DNA of 64,000 nucleotides from Thalassotalea sp. ND16A (GCF_000764205.1 NZ_JQDZ01000124.1:1-64000); one strand, 5' to 3'; positions 19,085 through 29,715 are shown, counted from the first letter of the stretch. Program-made: numbers and translations. Notes: generated from the sequence alone by a model not told the origin.

Positions 19085-19359
19085 TATACTCGTCACCATT
19101 CAAGATGCAGGTTTAAAATACGTTTTGAGTGTTTGAGCGATGCCAATTCAAGGCGCATCTATACAGTAATGGTTATTCCCTTACAAATAGATGGAACGAA
19201 GAAGTGGGATTGCTCAAACGCTTCTTCGATGGGTTTAAAAGTGATTTATGCAGCGTTATGAAATTTAACAATGGAACAACCATTCCCTAAATTTAATGCC
19301 TTGCCTAAATCACTTTTAACTCCCACTGAAATCCCGCACTTTGAATGGTGACGAGTATA
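19085..19359. mobile_element. 275-bp MITE-like element with 19-bp perfect terminal inverted repeats
   Basis: TATACTCGTCACCATTCAA (19085-19103) and its exact reverse complement (19341-19359) bound a non-coding interior. The inside contains further paired segments (for example AAAAGTGATTTA and TAAATCACTTTT) that could fold into a large structure. There is no transposase. A TA dinucleotide at both edges would fit Tc1/mariner-like target duplication but is also part of the repeat. A short derivative lies at 17437-17476. Confidence 0.8.
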
Positions 19360-19432
19360 TAAGAAATTTAATAAATAATTCGGCTATAATTGCGTTTGCA
19401 CAGATGCCATAAATTCACCCTACAGGAAACTA

Positions 19433-20632
19433 ATGAGCGATAACTCGGTTAACTCCAAAATAATTTCGATCACGGTCTTATTACCCTTGTTAGCATCAAT
19501 AGTTGCTATTACCCCGTTGGCAGTAGATTTATATTTACCCGCTATGCCAATCATTGCTCAACACTTTTCAACTTCCATTGCCGATGTGCAAAATTCATTA
19601 AGTGTTTATCTGGCCGGCTATGCCTGCGGGTTGTTGCTTTTTGGACCTTTAGCGGATAAATTAGGGCGACGAAAGTTAGCTATTTTCGGGCTAACTTTTT
19701 TTTCATTAACGTCTTTGTATTTGCCGTTAGCTGAAACCATTGATCAGTTTATTACGTTGCGTTTTATTCAGGCATTTTGTGGCAGTGCCGCAACCGTAGT
19801 TGTGCCCGGTATCATTCGTCAGTTTTATGGTAAAGATACCGCCAAAGGCATGTCTTATGTCAGCATGATAATGATGTTTGCCCCGATGCTGGCACCGACC
19901 ATTGGCAGTGCAATAATGTACCTGGCCAACTGGCAAGCGATGTTTTATTTCTTGGGATGCTATGGCTTGGTTATTTTAGTGGCAACGATATTAAAATTGC
20001 CCGAAATGGAGCGAAAAAAACAGTCGAACATTGAAAATATATCTTTTTTTGGCAATTATAAAATTGTACTTTTCGAGCGGGCAGCACGTAAATATATATT
20101 AACTTCGATGTTAGTCTCTTTAGCGTTTTTCGCCTATTTAACGGCAATTCCTTTTGTCTACCTTGAGGTATACCAAACGGGGGCGTTTGTATTCAGTTTC
20201 TTGTTTGGCATCAATGTTGTTGCATTAATGTTGGCACAATTGATTAATACCAGGTTTGTCGGCAAGATTGGCTCACAAAGGATGTTAATTTTAGCGTTTT
20301 ATATGGCGCTATTTTGTTCTCTTTGTTTGGTTTCGGTGAATATCCTTGAGTTATCGTTATTTTGGACGGTGATTACGGTAATGCCATTAATGGGCAGTAT
20401 CTCTTTAATTGCAGTGAATTCCGATTCGTTAATTTTAATTACTTTTGAAAATCAAACGGGCACGGCGACAGCGGTTATCGGCACCTTAAGGTTTGGTATT
20501 GGGGCGTTAGCCGGGCCGATATTGGCAATTTATCATAACGACACCGCATTACCATTTACGGTGTTGATGTTAACGTCAATAATTCTTGTCGGTTTCAGTC
20601 AACTTTCAAATTTAACCATTAAAAATGAGTAA
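19433..20632 (+). CDS. Bcr/CflA family multidrug efflux transporter
   Basis: This MFS drug/proton antiporter has 399 residues and twelve predicted membrane segments. The conserved motifs TPLAVDLYLPAMPII (segment 1), LLFGPLADKLGRRKLAI (loop 2-3, motif A) and VVPGIIRQFYG are visible. Relatives export bicyclomycin, chloramphenicol or sulfonamides; the actual substrate is unknown. It begins about 74 bases after the MITE-like element, which may contribute to its promoter region. Confidence 0.88.
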   Translation: MSDNSVNSKIISITVLLPLLASIVAITPLAVDLYLPAMPIIAQHFSTSIADVQNSLSVYLAGYACGLLLFGPLADKLGRRKLAIFGLTFFSLTSLYLPLAETIDQFITLRFIQAFCGSAATVVVPGIIRQFYGKDTAKGMSYVSMIMMFAPMLAPTIGSAIMYLANWQAMFYFLGCYGLVILVATILKLPEMERKKQSNIENISFFGNYKIVLFERAARKYILTSMLVSLAFFAYLTAIPFVYLEVYQTGAFVFSFLFGINVVALMLAQLINTRFVGKIGSQRMLILAFYMALFCSLCLVSVNILELSLFWTVITVMPLMGSISLIAVNSDSLILITFENQTGTATAVIGTLRFGIGALAGPILAIYHNDTALPFTVLMLTSIILVGFSQLSNLTIKNE

Positions 20633-20651
20633 ATATTTAATCAACTTGGTA

Positions 20652-20822
20652 TTAAGGCGCTGGTTTACTCTGCACTTCTTTTTTGGCTTTTAATTCGCTT
20701 TGTTGGATGCGCCATTTTTGCATTTCAGCAGTATATGTATCCCACACGCATGGGTTACATGAGCCGCTTTCACAGCATTCGTTAGCTGCCGGAGGGGTAG
20801 GCTTTTCAATTAAATTGGACAT
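20652..20822 (-). CDS. Small cysteine-rich oxidoreductase-like protein, paralogue A
   Basis: The 56-residue product begins MSNLIEKPTPPAANECC and contains CCESGSCNPCVWDTYTAEM followed by a short helix-forming QKWRIQQSELKAKK. Four cysteines in CCx4CxxC are followed by VWD and a tyrosine, resembling the Oxidored-like Pfam domain of eukaryotic and bacterial small proteins. AGGA and GAG lie 7-11 bases before the ATG. A paralogue follows upstream at 20897-21046, which is strong evidence that both are real despite their size. The function is unknown; a metal or redox site is inferred. Confidence 0.8.
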   Translation of the reverse strand: MSNLIEKPTPPAANECCESGSCNPCVWDTYTAEMQKWRIQQSELKAKKEVQSKPAP

Positions 20823-20896
20823 TTGCAACTCATCCTGACGAGTATTTCCAGTTGAACATTCTTAACTGAAGCCCTCTATTTACCATTGCCAATGGC

Positions 20897-21046
20897 TTAG
20901 TTATTTTGTGAGTTAATTTTATCTTGTTGAATCCGCCACTTTTGTAGCTCTGCGTAGTAGTGATCCCAAACGCATGGACAACAAGAGCCACCGCCACAAC
21001 AATCGTCATCGGCTGGTGGGTAAGGCTTTTCTAATAATTCGGACAT
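20897..21046 (-). CDS. Small cysteine-rich oxidoreductase-like protein, paralogue B
   Basis: The 49-residue product begins MSELLEKPYPPADDDCC and contains CCGGGSCCPCVWDHYYAEL then QKWRIQQDKI. It shares the pattern MS-x-L-x-EKP-x-PPA, CC-x4-C-x-PCVWD and QKWRIQQ with paralogue A, 75 bases downstream on the same strand. It has one extra cysteine next to the conserved one. No good ribosome-binding site is visible for this copy. It is a tandem duplication of an uncharacterised family, probably co-transcribed with A. Confidence 0.78.
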   Translation of the reverse strand: MSELLEKPYPPADDDCCGGGSCCPCVWDHYYAELQKWRIQQDKINSQNN

Positions 21047-21103
21047 GGCAATTTTGTACAGTTAATATTTCGATTGCTGCTATTTTACCTCAATGGTGAA
21101 TGA

Positions 21104-21163
21104 ATACCAATTTGCTTAACCAGTAAAGTTGAACAGATATTTAATGGTTAAGCAAATTGGTAT
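21104..21163. repeat. 60-bp element with 19-bp perfect inverted repeats
   Basis: ATACCAATTTGCTTAACCA (21104-21122) is exactly reverse-complementary to 21145-21163, with a 22-base centre. It is too long and AT-rich for a normal terminator and has no T-tract. It may be a small non-autonomous repeat, or a transcribed hairpin upstream of the cysteine-rich pair. Confidence 0.75.
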
Positions 21164-21192
21164 AGGTAAAAGCCCAGTCTATAGTCAATATC

Positions 21193-21294
21193 AGAATTTA
21201 AACCATCCATGGTAATTCTAAGTTAATTCATCCCAGAATTAACAGAATTTATATCATCCATGACAATTCTAAGTTAATTCATCCCTGAATTAAA
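21193..21294. repeat. Tandem duplication of a 51-bp non-coding unit
   Basis: Two units of 51 bases (21193-21243 and 21244-21294) each run AGAATTTA, CATCCATG, AATTCTAAGTTAATTCATCCC, GAATTAA with a handful of differences. Each unit is itself partly palindromic (AGAATT/AATTCT). It lies between the acc operon terminator and the 60-bp element and holds no gene. Confidence 0.75.
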
Positions 21295-21317
21295 AAACCC
21301 TGCGATTTGCAGGGTTT
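21290..21317 (-). terminator. Rho-independent terminator of the aroQ-accB-accC operon
   Basis: On the minus strand AAACCCTGC pairs perfectly with GCAGGGTTT across a 5-base loop and runs straight into TTTTTT. It lies about 52 bases after the accC stop codon, beyond the heptamer repeat, so the repeat is part of the operon's 3' untranslated region. Confidence 0.9.
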
Positions 21318-21333
21318 ATATTTAAACTGATAA

Positions 21334-21361
21334 TGTACCTTGTACCTTGTACCTTGTACCT
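21334..21361 (+). repeat. Four tandem copies of TGTACCT (CTTGTAC heptamer family)
   Basis: Four exact 7-base units are followed by one decayed unit (AGTGCCT) that runs to the accC stop codon. This is the same heptamer, in the same orientation relative to the neighbouring minus-strand gene, as the seven-copy block at 11066-11114. Both are transcribed as the 3' end of a minus-strand gene. Confidence 0.85.
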
Positions 21362-21369
21362 AGTGCCTA

Positions 21370-22716
21370 TTACTCAATATCGGCGAGTTTTTTCTCTAGA
21401 TAGTGAATATTAGCGCCACCGCGTGCAAAACCAACATCTGACATGATGTCTTCTTGTAAGGCGATATTGGTTTTAATACCATCGATCACTAATTCATCCA
21501 GAGCGTTTTTCATGCGAGCAATTGCTACGTCACGAGTTTCACCGTAAGTGATCAGTTTACCAATCATCGAATCGTAATGAGGTGGTACAGAGTAATCGGT
21601 ATATACATGTGAATCCCAGCGTACGCCCATGCCCCCTGGAGGATGGAAACGCGTGATCTTACCCGGTGAAGGAATAAAAGTACGCGGGTCTTCCGCATTG
21701 ATACGACACTCAATGGCATGGCCATTAACTTTAATATCTTCCTGCTTGATGGTTAATTTCTGACCAGCAGCAACACGTAATTGTTCTTTAATCAAATCAA
21801 CACCGGTGATCATTTCGGTAACCGGATGCTCAACCTGAATACGGGTGTTCATTTCAATGAAGTAGAACTCGCCATTTTCGAATAAGAACTCGAAGGTACC
21901 GGCGCCGCGGTAGTTGATCTCATTACAAGCGTTACAACAACGAGCACCAATTTCAGCACGAAGTTCAGGTGTAATGCCTGGTGCTGGCGCTTCTTCTACA
22001 ACTTTTTGATGACGACGTTGCATTGAACAGTCACGTTCGGCAAGGTGAATAGCACTGCCTTGGCCATCGGCAAGAATTTGAATTTCAACATGACGTGGAT
22101 TTTCAAGGAATTTCTCCATGTAAACCATATCGTTGTTGAAGGTGTTTCTCGCTTCGGTTTTGGTTAACTGAATCGATTCAATTAAGTCGGCTTCGCTGCG
22201 TACAACACGCATACCGCGACCACCACCACCACCAGATGCTTTGATGATTACCGGGTAACCAATACGGCGACCATGAGCGATATTTGCCGCTTCATCGTCG
22301 GTCAGTGGACCATCGGATCCAGGAACACAAGGAACACCGGCGGCTTTCATTGCTTTAATCGCGGAAACTTTATCACCCATTAAGCGAATACTGTCAGCTT
22401 TTGGACCAATAAAGGCAAAACCTGATTGCTCAACTTGTTCGGCAAAATCGGCGTTTTCCGCTAAAAATCCGTAACCTGGATGAATCGCATCGGCATCAGT
22501 AACTTCGGCGGCAGTAATTAAACGAGGGATGTTTAAGTAACTGTCTAACGCTGATGGTTTACCAATACAAATCGTCTCGTCTGCCAATAAAACGTGTTTA
22601 AGGTTTTTGTCAGCAGTAGAGTGTACAGCTACGGTTTTAATACCTAGCTCTTTACATGCACGTAAAATACGTAATGCAATTTCGCCTCTGTTGGCGATAA
22701 CTACTTTCTTTAACAT
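21370..22716 (-). CDS. accC: Acetyl-CoA carboxylase, biotin carboxylase subunit
   Basis: AccC carboxylates biotin on AccB using ATP and bicarbonate, the first half-reaction of fatty acid synthesis. It has 448 residues, the usual length. The ATP-grasp glycine loop is [14 protein letters not shown] (about residues 159-172), and [17 protein letters not shown] carries metal and catalytic residues. It lies 22 bases after accB. prmA, often next in this operon, is absent; a terminator follows instead. Confidence 0.98.
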   Translation of the reverse strand: MLKKVVIANRGEIALRILRACKELGIKTVAVHSTADKNLKHVLLADETICIGKPSALDSYLNIPRLITAAEVTDADAIHPGYGFLAENADFAEQVEQSGFAFIGPKADSIRLMGDKVSAIKAMKAAGVPCVPGSDGPLTDDEAANIAHGRRIGYPVIIKASGGGGGRGMRVVRSEADLIESIQLTKTEARNTFNNDMVYMEKFLENPRHVEIQILADGQGSAIHLAERDCSMQRRHQKVVEEAPAPGITPELRAEIGARCCNACNEINYRGAGTFEFLFENGEFYFIEMNTRIQVEHPVTEMITGVDLIKEQLRVAAGQKLTIKQEDIKVNGHAIECRINAEDPRTFIPSPGKITRFHPPGGMGVRWDSHVYTDYSVPPHYDSMIGKLITYGETRDVAIARMKNALDELVIDGIKTNIALQEDIMSDVGFARGGANIHYLEKKLADIE

Positions 22717-22738
22717 GGAATTAACCTTACGTTGTTGC

Positions 22739-23188
22739 TTATTCGATTACGAAAAGCGGTTGGTCAAATTCAATGGTGTCTTCATTTTCAGCAAGAATTT
22801 GTTTAATTACACCAGACTTGTCAGCTTCAATTTGGTTCATCATTTTCATTGCTTCAACAATACATAAGGTATCGCCAGCATTTACATGTTGACCAACTTC
22901 TGCAAATGCAGGTGCATCAGGCGATGCTGAAGCGTAGAAAGTACCAACCATAGGTGAACGAACAATATGACCCGTTAGTTCGGCACTTGCAGGCGATTCA
23001 ACAGCAACCGGAGCCGCCGCAACAGGAGCCGCAGCAACAGGAGCTGGAGCTGCCATAGCAACGGGTGCTGCAGCTACAACTTGACCACGGCTGATGCGTA
23101 CCGACTCTTCGCCTTCAGAGATCTCTAATTCATTGATCCCTGACTCTTCAACAAGTTCGATTAGTTTTTTGATTTTACGAATATCCAT
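22739..23188 (-). CDS. accB: Acetyl-CoA carboxylase, biotin carboxyl carrier protein
   Basis: AccB carries the biotin that shuttles carboxyl groups. It has 149 residues: an N-terminal region, an alanine/proline-rich linker at about residues 38-66, and a biotinyl domain with the target lysine at Lys115 in EAMKMM. It lies between aroQ and accC, the common gammaproteobacterial order. In E. coli excess AccB represses its own operon; no site for this was identified here. Confidence 0.98.
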   Translation of the reverse strand: MDIRKIKKLIELVEESGINELEISEGEESVRISRGQVVAAAPVAMAAPAPVAAAPVAAAPVAVESPASAELTGHIVRSPMVGTFYASASPDAPAFAEVGQHVNAGDTLCIVEAMKMMNQIEADKSGVIKQILAENEDTIEFDQPLFVIE

Positions 23189-23226
23189 TAGTACACCTTA
23201 ATAATGTTTATTTTACTTAACTTAAT

Positions 23227-23679
23227 TTAATTTAATTTGTTTAATGTGCGATGAGCAGCATCAAGAGCGTATTCGTACCCTTTTGCAGCCAAACCACAAA
23301 TAACCCCTTCAGCGACGTCTGAAAGGTAAGAATGATGACGAAACGCTTCACGTTTATGCACATTAGACAGATGAACTTCAATAAACGGGATCGATACAGT
23401 TAATAACGCATCTCGAAGAGCTACGCTGGTATGAGTAAATGCCGCCGGATTGATGATAATAAAATCTACCTTTTGGTGTGCCTGGTGAAGGGCGTCGATT
23501 AATTCATGCTCTGCATTACTTTGCAGGTGCATTAAATTGATATCTAAAGATTTAGCCTGTATTTCTAAAATAGCAATAATGTCTGCTAATGTTTGTGAGC
23601 CATAGATTTCCGGTTCACGTTTGCCCAACATATTTAAATTTGGGCCATTTAACAGTAAAACATTAAACTTTGTAGTCAT
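23227..23679 (-). CDS. aroQ: 3-dehydroquinate dehydratase, type II
   Basis: AroQ catalyses the third shikimate-pathway step. The 150 residues match type II enzymes. The catalytic tyrosine lies in [10 protein letters not shown] near residue 24, the active-site loop contains [14 protein letters not shown], and [16 protein letters not shown] and [17 protein letters not shown] carry the substrate-binding asparagine and histidine. It heads the acc operon, 38 bases before accB. The 247 bases upstream hold no gene and presumably its promoter. Confidence 0.97.
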   Translation of the reverse strand: MTTKFNVLLLNGPNLNMLGKREPEIYGSQTLADIIAILEIQAKSLDINLMHLQSNAEHELIDALHQAHQKVDFIIINPAAFTHTSVALRDALLTVSIPFIEVHLSNVHKREAFRHHSYLSDVAEGVICGLAAKGYEYALDAAHRTLNKLN

Positions 23680-23883
23680 CTGCAGCTAAATCCATTGAAA
23701 TTATTATTTTTGAACTATTTAACGTATTAAAGCATACCTGCTACTCAGTTTATACGTTGAAAATGCACGTTTTTTTCAAATATCTGCACATTATAGACAT
23801 TTTCGCAGAAATTAGCAGCAAAATACTGGTCTAATCAGTGGTGTTTTGATCTTGAAAAGGGCTATTGAGAGGTAAAAATAACA

Positions 23884-23904
23884 GAAAGGGGCGGCAGCCC
23901 CTTT
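23884..23904 (-). terminator. Terminator of the cutA-dsbD operon
   Basis: On the minus strand AAAGGGGC pairs with GCCCCTTT over a 4-base loop, followed by CTGTTATTTTT. The hairpin lies about 23 bases after the dsbD stop codon. The T-tract is interrupted, but the GC-rich 8-bp stem makes termination likely. Confidence 0.75.
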
Positions 23905-23926
23905 GTTTAGTGGATAATTTGCAGGT

Positions 23927-25789
23927 TTAGTTAAATATTTTATTAATATGGTTGGCAAACTCCTTTGCGCCCATAAAACCAGTGACTCGTTGCTGGCTTA
24001 ATTCGTTGCCATTAACATCAAAAAACAAAATTGATGGCAAACCGAACACATCAAAATTCGACATGATGTCAATATTTTGTGGCTCACCAGTTGCGGTTAA
24101 ATCGATTTGTATCAGCACAGTGTTATGCAATGCTTGCTGCACTTCTGGCTTGGGAAAGGTGTATTTTTCAAACTCTTTACAGGCGATACACCAATCGGCA
24201 TATAAGTCGACCATTACTGATTGGCCCTTGCTATTCGCCTTGGCAACCTCGACAGTTAATTGCTCTAAGCTTGCCACGTGGATAAATTCTTTGTGAGTTT
24301 GCTGCTGTGCAACACCGGCAGTAAATAAAGTGTTATAAGCCAAGTTGGCGCCAAAGAACAGCATAACAAATATTACTAAAGCTCGAAGGCCATACCAGAT
24401 ACTGGCTGGCGATTTACGATTATCATTGTTTACTACGTAAAAATAGGTGGCGGTCACTAACAATAATAACGCCCATAATAAATTAGACACCATTTCAGCT
24501 ATGAAGCGCTCTAGCAGGAATATTGGCACTGCTAATAATAAGAAGCCGAAAACATTCTTAATTACCGTCATCCAATTGCCTGCTTTTGGTAACAATTTAC
24601 CGCCTGAGCTGCCTAATACCAGTAACGGTAAGCCCATGCCTAAGCTCAGGGCATATAAGGCCGAAGCACCGATGACAACATCCCCTGTTTGCGCAATATA
24701 AATCAATGCGCCAGTGAGTGGTGCCGTGGTGCAAGGTGAGGCAACCAAACCAGAAATGGCGCCCATCACTAAGACCGATATCATCGAGCCGCCTTTTTGG
24801 CTTCTGCTTATATTGTTCAACTTGTTTTGCCAACTTGTCGGTAAGGCTAAATTGAACACGCCAAACATCGAAAGTGCTAACAACACGAACAATATGCTTA
24901 AACCAATTAAAATGGCTGGGTGCTGAAATGCGGCTTGAAACTGTGCACCCGCTAAGGCAACAACTATGCCTAAAGCGGTATAAGTAATTGCCATGCCTTG
25001 CACGTAAGCCATTGATAAAGTGAACGCTTTACGAGTGGTTAAGTGTTGTCCCTGACCAACAATAATACCGGTTAAAATAGGGTACATCGGGAAAACACAA
25101 GGGGTGAAGGAAAGTAATATTCCCAGACCGAAAAAGCTGATTAAGGTGAACAGTAAACTATTTCCGGCGAGCATTGATGCCAATTCATCTTGTTGGCTAA
25201 TGGTTTCGCCATTGTTCGTTGGTTCTGTGCCGCCGTTGATTTTCGTTACATCAACCGGTGCTGCGCCAATGGCATCTAAAATTGCGTTAGCGCTGGAGTT
25301 TGTAGGATTTTCTGCTGATTTTCCTTTTGCATAAACTAGGCCACTTAACGGTACTGTTTGTTTCGTTGGCGGGTAACACAAGCCTTTATCCGCACAACCT
25401 TGGTAAGTGATTGTTAACTCACCGTTAGGGCCAACATTACTTAAAGGCAGCGTAAATTTAACTTGTTTGTAGTAAACCTCTTGAACGCCAAAATATTCGT
25501 CTTCATGATCTTCGCCTCGCGGCAATACCGGTAAAGTGAACTCGGCATCTACGGCTTTAAATTTAAGTTTGCCTTTATATAGGTAGTACCCATCGGCTAT
25601 CGCAAAGTAAACTTCCAGCTTGTCTTGCTGCTGGTTAAAGTCAAATTGAAAAGCCTGATCTACGGGTAAAAATTCTTGATCATTGCTGAATAATGAATCC
25701 AGGGAAGTATCAAAAATAGAGTCCTGAGCCTGTGATGGTGCAGCAAGCATGGCAATGGTAAGGAGGCATAAAGCTAAAATTGAACGCAT
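23927..25789 (-). CDS. dsbD: Thiol:disulfide interchange protein DsbD
   Basis: DsbD carries reducing power from cytoplasmic thioredoxin to periplasmic DsbC/DsbG and cytochrome maturation. The 620 residues include a signal peptide (1-21), an N-terminal periplasmic domain with the redox pair in CADKGLCYPP, about eight membrane segments with cysteines in FTPCVFP and SPCTTAP, and a C-terminal thioredoxin domain with DWCIACKEFE. All three redox pairs are intact. Its ATG overlaps the cutA stop codon by one base (TAATG), which predicts translational coupling. Confidence 0.97.
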   Translation of the reverse strand: MRSILALCLLTIAMLAAPSQAQDSIFDTSLDSLFSNDQEFLPVDQAFQFDFNQQQDKLEVYFAIADGYYLYKGKLKFKAVDAEFTLPVLPRGEDHEDEYFGVQEVYYKQVKFTLPLSNVGPNGELTITYQGCADKGLCYPPTKQTVPLSGLVYAKGKSAENPTNSSANAILDAIGAAPVDVTKINGGTEPTNNGETISQQDELASMLAGNSLLFTLISFFGLGILLSFTPCVFPMYPILTGIIVGQGQHLTTRKAFTLSMAYVQGMAITYTALGIVVALAGAQFQAAFQHPAILIGLSILFVLLALSMFGVFNLALPTSWQNKLNNISRSQKGGSMISVLVMGAISGLVASPCTTAPLTGALIYIAQTGDVVIGASALYALSLGMGLPLLVLGSSGGKLLPKAGNWMTVIKNVFGFLLLAVPIFLLERFIAEMVSNLLWALLLLVTATYFYVVNNDNRKSPASIWYGLRALVIFVMLFFGANLAYNTLFTAGVAQQQTHKEFIHVASLEQLTVEVAKANSKGQSVMVDLYADWCIACKEFEKYTFPKPEVQQALHNTVLIQIDLTATGEPQNIDIMSNFDVFGLPSILFFDVNGNELSQQRVTGFMGAKEFANHINKIFN

Positions 25790-26106
25790 TAGTTATTTTT
25801 CACCGAGTCAGTTATCCAGTTTAAATACAGCTCATTACCCTGCTGGATATTCAGGGCAATGATTTCGACGACTTCATAGGGGTGAAGCTTAATTATTGCT
25901 TGTTCAAGTTGAGAAAATAGTTGCTGCTTTGATTTGATCATCAACATTACTTCCTCATCGCAAGCTACCTTCCCCTGCCAACGGTAAACAGAGGTCATTT
26001 TCGGCAAAATATTAACACAGGCGGCTAACTGATCCGTAATTAATTTTTCGGCTATCATTTTTGCCACACTTTCGTCAGGACAATTGCATAATACAATTTG
26101 ATGCAT
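25789..26106 (-). CDS. cutA: Divalent-cation tolerance protein CutA
   Basis: CutA is a small, very stable trimeric cytosolic protein linked to copper tolerance, with a debated role. The 105 residues contain NCPDESVAKMIAE, LAACVNILPKMTSVYRWQGK and LHPYEVVEIIAL, all typical of the family. It overlaps dsbD by one base, as in many enterobacteria. It diverges from fxsA across a 174-base gap. Confidence 0.95.
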   Translation of the reverse strand: MHQIVLCNCPDESVAKMIAEKLITDQLAACVNILPKMTSVYRWQGKVACDEEVMLMIKSKQQLFSQLEQAIIKLHPYEVVEIIALNIQQGNELYLNWITDSVKNN

Positions 26107-26280
26107 AATTACTCGCTTTCGTTAATCATTGCTTAATTGCCATTTATCAATCAGTTAATTCAACAAATATGATTGAATATTCTAAGTTAAAATCAATAGT
26201 AAGGCTAATAGACTAACTTCGCTTGAAATAGACCCGTTTACCCCAATATTAGTTTCATAACTAATATATTTTGGACCCGT

Positions 26281-26805
26281 ATGTTTAAAGTTTTGTTCTT
26301 ATTATTTATTGTCATGCCGATTGTTGAAATTATGGTATTGATGAATGTTGGTGGTGTTATTGGCGTGTTGCCAACCATTGCTATTGTTATTTTAACGGCC
26401 TGGGTTGGTGCTGCCATGGTGCGTCAACAAGGGCTGGCCACTTATCAGTCGGTGCAATATAAATTAGCGCAAGGGCAAATGCCTTCTGAGGAAATTATTG
26501 CGGCGTTATTATTGTTAGTGGCGGGCGTATTGTTATTAACACCTGGTTTTATTACCGACGGTTTTGGCTTGTTATTATTGTGGCCGGTGTCGCGGGCCGC
26601 CATTGTAAAAGCGGTGCAAAAACACTTAGTGGTTTCACAACAACATAAAGCAAGCTTTTTTCATGGCCAGTTTCATCAACAGCAAAGCGGTGAGCATTCA
26701 CCATTTACCGAGCAATTTAATTCACAACAAGATTCTGAAAACCGAAATATAGATGTTGATAATAGCAGCAAAACCATAGATGGTGAGTTTGAACGTAAAG
26801 ATTAA
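26281..26805 (+). CDS. fxsA: FxsA family membrane protein
   Basis: The 174-residue cytoplasmic-membrane protein has three hydrophobic segments in residues 1-100 (including ILTAWVGAAMVRQQG and LLLLVAGVLLLTPGFITDGFG) and a polar, glutamine-rich tail. In E. coli overproduced FxsA relieves F-plasmid exclusion of phage T7; its normal function is unknown. Its place just upstream of groES is typical in Alteromonadales, but groES has its own promoter. Confidence 0.9.
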   Translation: MFKVLFLLFIVMPIVEIMVLMNVGGVIGVLPTIAIVILTAWVGAAMVRQQGLATYQSVQYKLAQGQMPSEEIIAALLLLVAGVLLLTPGFITDGFGLLLLWPVSRAAIVKAVQKHLVVSQQHKASFFHGQFHQQQSGEHSPFTEQFNSQQDSENRNIDVDNSSKTIDGEFERKD

Positions 26806-26890
26806 CTTTGCTAAATAACGACATAGTACTGTCTTAATCGCGGCATTTGCTTAAATAGCGCTATTTTTTTAGATATTTTTTGCATAATAA

Positions 26891-26918
26891 CTTGAGAGTC
26901 TAAAAATAACCCCCATCT
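26891..26918 (+). promoter_or_regulatory. Heat-shock (sigma-32) promoter of groES-groEL
   Basis: CTTGAG at 26891-26896 and CCCCATCT at 26911-26918, separated by 14 bases, match the RpoH consensus (CTTGAA, 13-15 bases, CCCCATNT) at all but one position. It lies 64 bases before the groES ATG. No CIRCE inverted repeat for HrcA is present. Confidence 0.9.
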
Positions 26919-26982
26919 GTTTACTATCAGCAAATTGATTAAACAATTTAACTTATTAAAAAATTCATATCAGGAGATATAA

Positions 26983-27273
26983 ATGAGCATTCGTCCTTTA
27001 CACGATCGTGTGATTATCAAACGTAAAGAAGTAGAGTCAAAATCTGCTGGCGGTATCGTATTAACCGGGAGCGCAGCTGAAAAATCTACTCGCGGTGAAG
27101 TCGTTGCGGTAGGTAATGGCCGTATCCTTGAATCTGGCGAAGTTCGTCCTTTAGATGTAAAAGTTGGCGACCAGGTGATTTTCAGTGAAGGCTATGGTGC
27201 CAAGACTGAAAAAATTGACGGCGAAGAAGTGCTTATTTTAAGTGAAGCCGATATTTTGGCGATTGTTGAATAG
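26983..27273 (+). CDS. groES: Co-chaperonin GroES
   Basis: GroES is the heptameric lid of the GroEL folding chamber. The 96 residues match the family length. The start [14 protein letters not shown], the mobile loop [20 protein letters not shown] (about residues 19-38) and the [11 protein letters not shown] turn are present. An AGGAG site precedes the ATG. It is the first gene of the heat-shock operon. Confidence 0.99.
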   Translation: MSIRPLHDRVIIKRKEVESKSAGGIVLTGSAAEKSTRGEVVAVGNGRILESGEVRPLDVKVGDQVIFSEGYGAKTEKIDGEEVLILSEADILAIVE

Positions 27274-29029
<1,756 letters not shown>

Positions 29030-29123
29030 ATGCCGTTAGGTCGATAATGTATAGGTAAATCAATTGGTTATCTGGTAAGCGTTGTCACTAATGTGGGAAC
29101 CTTAGTTAGCTATGATTGTTAGA

Positions 29124-29153
29124 AAATGGCATGCCTTATGGTGTGCCTTTTTT
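29124..29153 (+). terminator. Terminator of the groES-groEL operon
   Basis: GGCATGCC pairs with GGTGTGCC through eight positions, two of them G-U wobbles, across a TTAT loop, and runs into TTTTTT. It lies about 98 bases after groEL. The rest of 29030-29430 contains no convincing gene. Confidence 0.8.
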
Positions 29154-29430
29154 ATTATAGCTTCCTTAATGCATTCTTTAAGGGGCAGCGGGGAGGGGAT
29201 AAGGTAATGACCTTGCTTGTCGATTGCATCGTTCCATGACTCTTAACAAAAACGTGGTTTACTTTTTAAATAAGAAGCTCCCACGGTGCGTCGTGTTAAA
29301 AATAGAGGAGTTAGTTGGATTTATCGATAATGGTTAAGTTTCTTTCAATACCACAAGCACAAACGAAACGAAGTATCATTGGCCAAAGAACTCGCAAATC
29401 TATTACCGCAAAGCAGGCACTTTACAGCAC

Positions 29431-29715
29431 TTGCTCGCGGCGCAAAATAAGGCTGAATCGGTGTTAGATATTGTTCAATCGAATTATGAACGCAGTGAAC
29501 CTATGTGGACCAGAAAATTGAGCTCTGCTGAAAACAAGGATGATGCAAAATTGAATTTAGCCAAAGCGATACATGCTTATAGTGAAGGGAAAGCTAACGT
29601 TGCAGAGCTTGTGGGCGTTACGGTCTGGATACTATTACACATTGGTTTGGAGGATGTCGATGATCTTATTGAAGACTTGTCTCAAGGAGTTGCTCGTTTA
29701 ACAAAATTTCTTTAG
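29431..29715 (+). CDS. Hypothetical protein, possibly 5'-truncated
   Basis: The 94-residue frame opens at TTG without a clear ribosome-binding site. The same frame is open back to a TAA at 29335 but has no ATG. The product is acidic and mainly helical, with a hydrophobic patch VAELVGVTVWILLHIG near residues 57-72 and an acidic end. I do not recognise it. It could be a real TTG-start gene or the tail of a decayed one. Confidence 0.35.
   Translation: MLAAQNKAESVLDIVQSNYERSEPMWTRKLSSAENKDDAKLNLAKAIHAYSEGKANVAELVGVTVWILLHIGLEDVDDLIEDLSQGVARLTKFL

Noticed and set aside
19085-19359. Possible insertion sequence
   Set aside because: Despite perfect ends there is no transposase frame inside. It is described as a MITE-like element instead.
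20837-20845. GACGAGTAT as another end of the MITE-like element
   Set aside because: Only nine bases match and there is no partner repeat nearby, so chance is a sufficient explanation.
29330-29467. Short ATG frame beginning MVKFLSIPQAQTKRS before the 94-residue hypothetical
   Set aside because: It lacks a clear ribosome-binding site, is very basic, and ends inside the neighbouring frame. There is too little to call it a gene.
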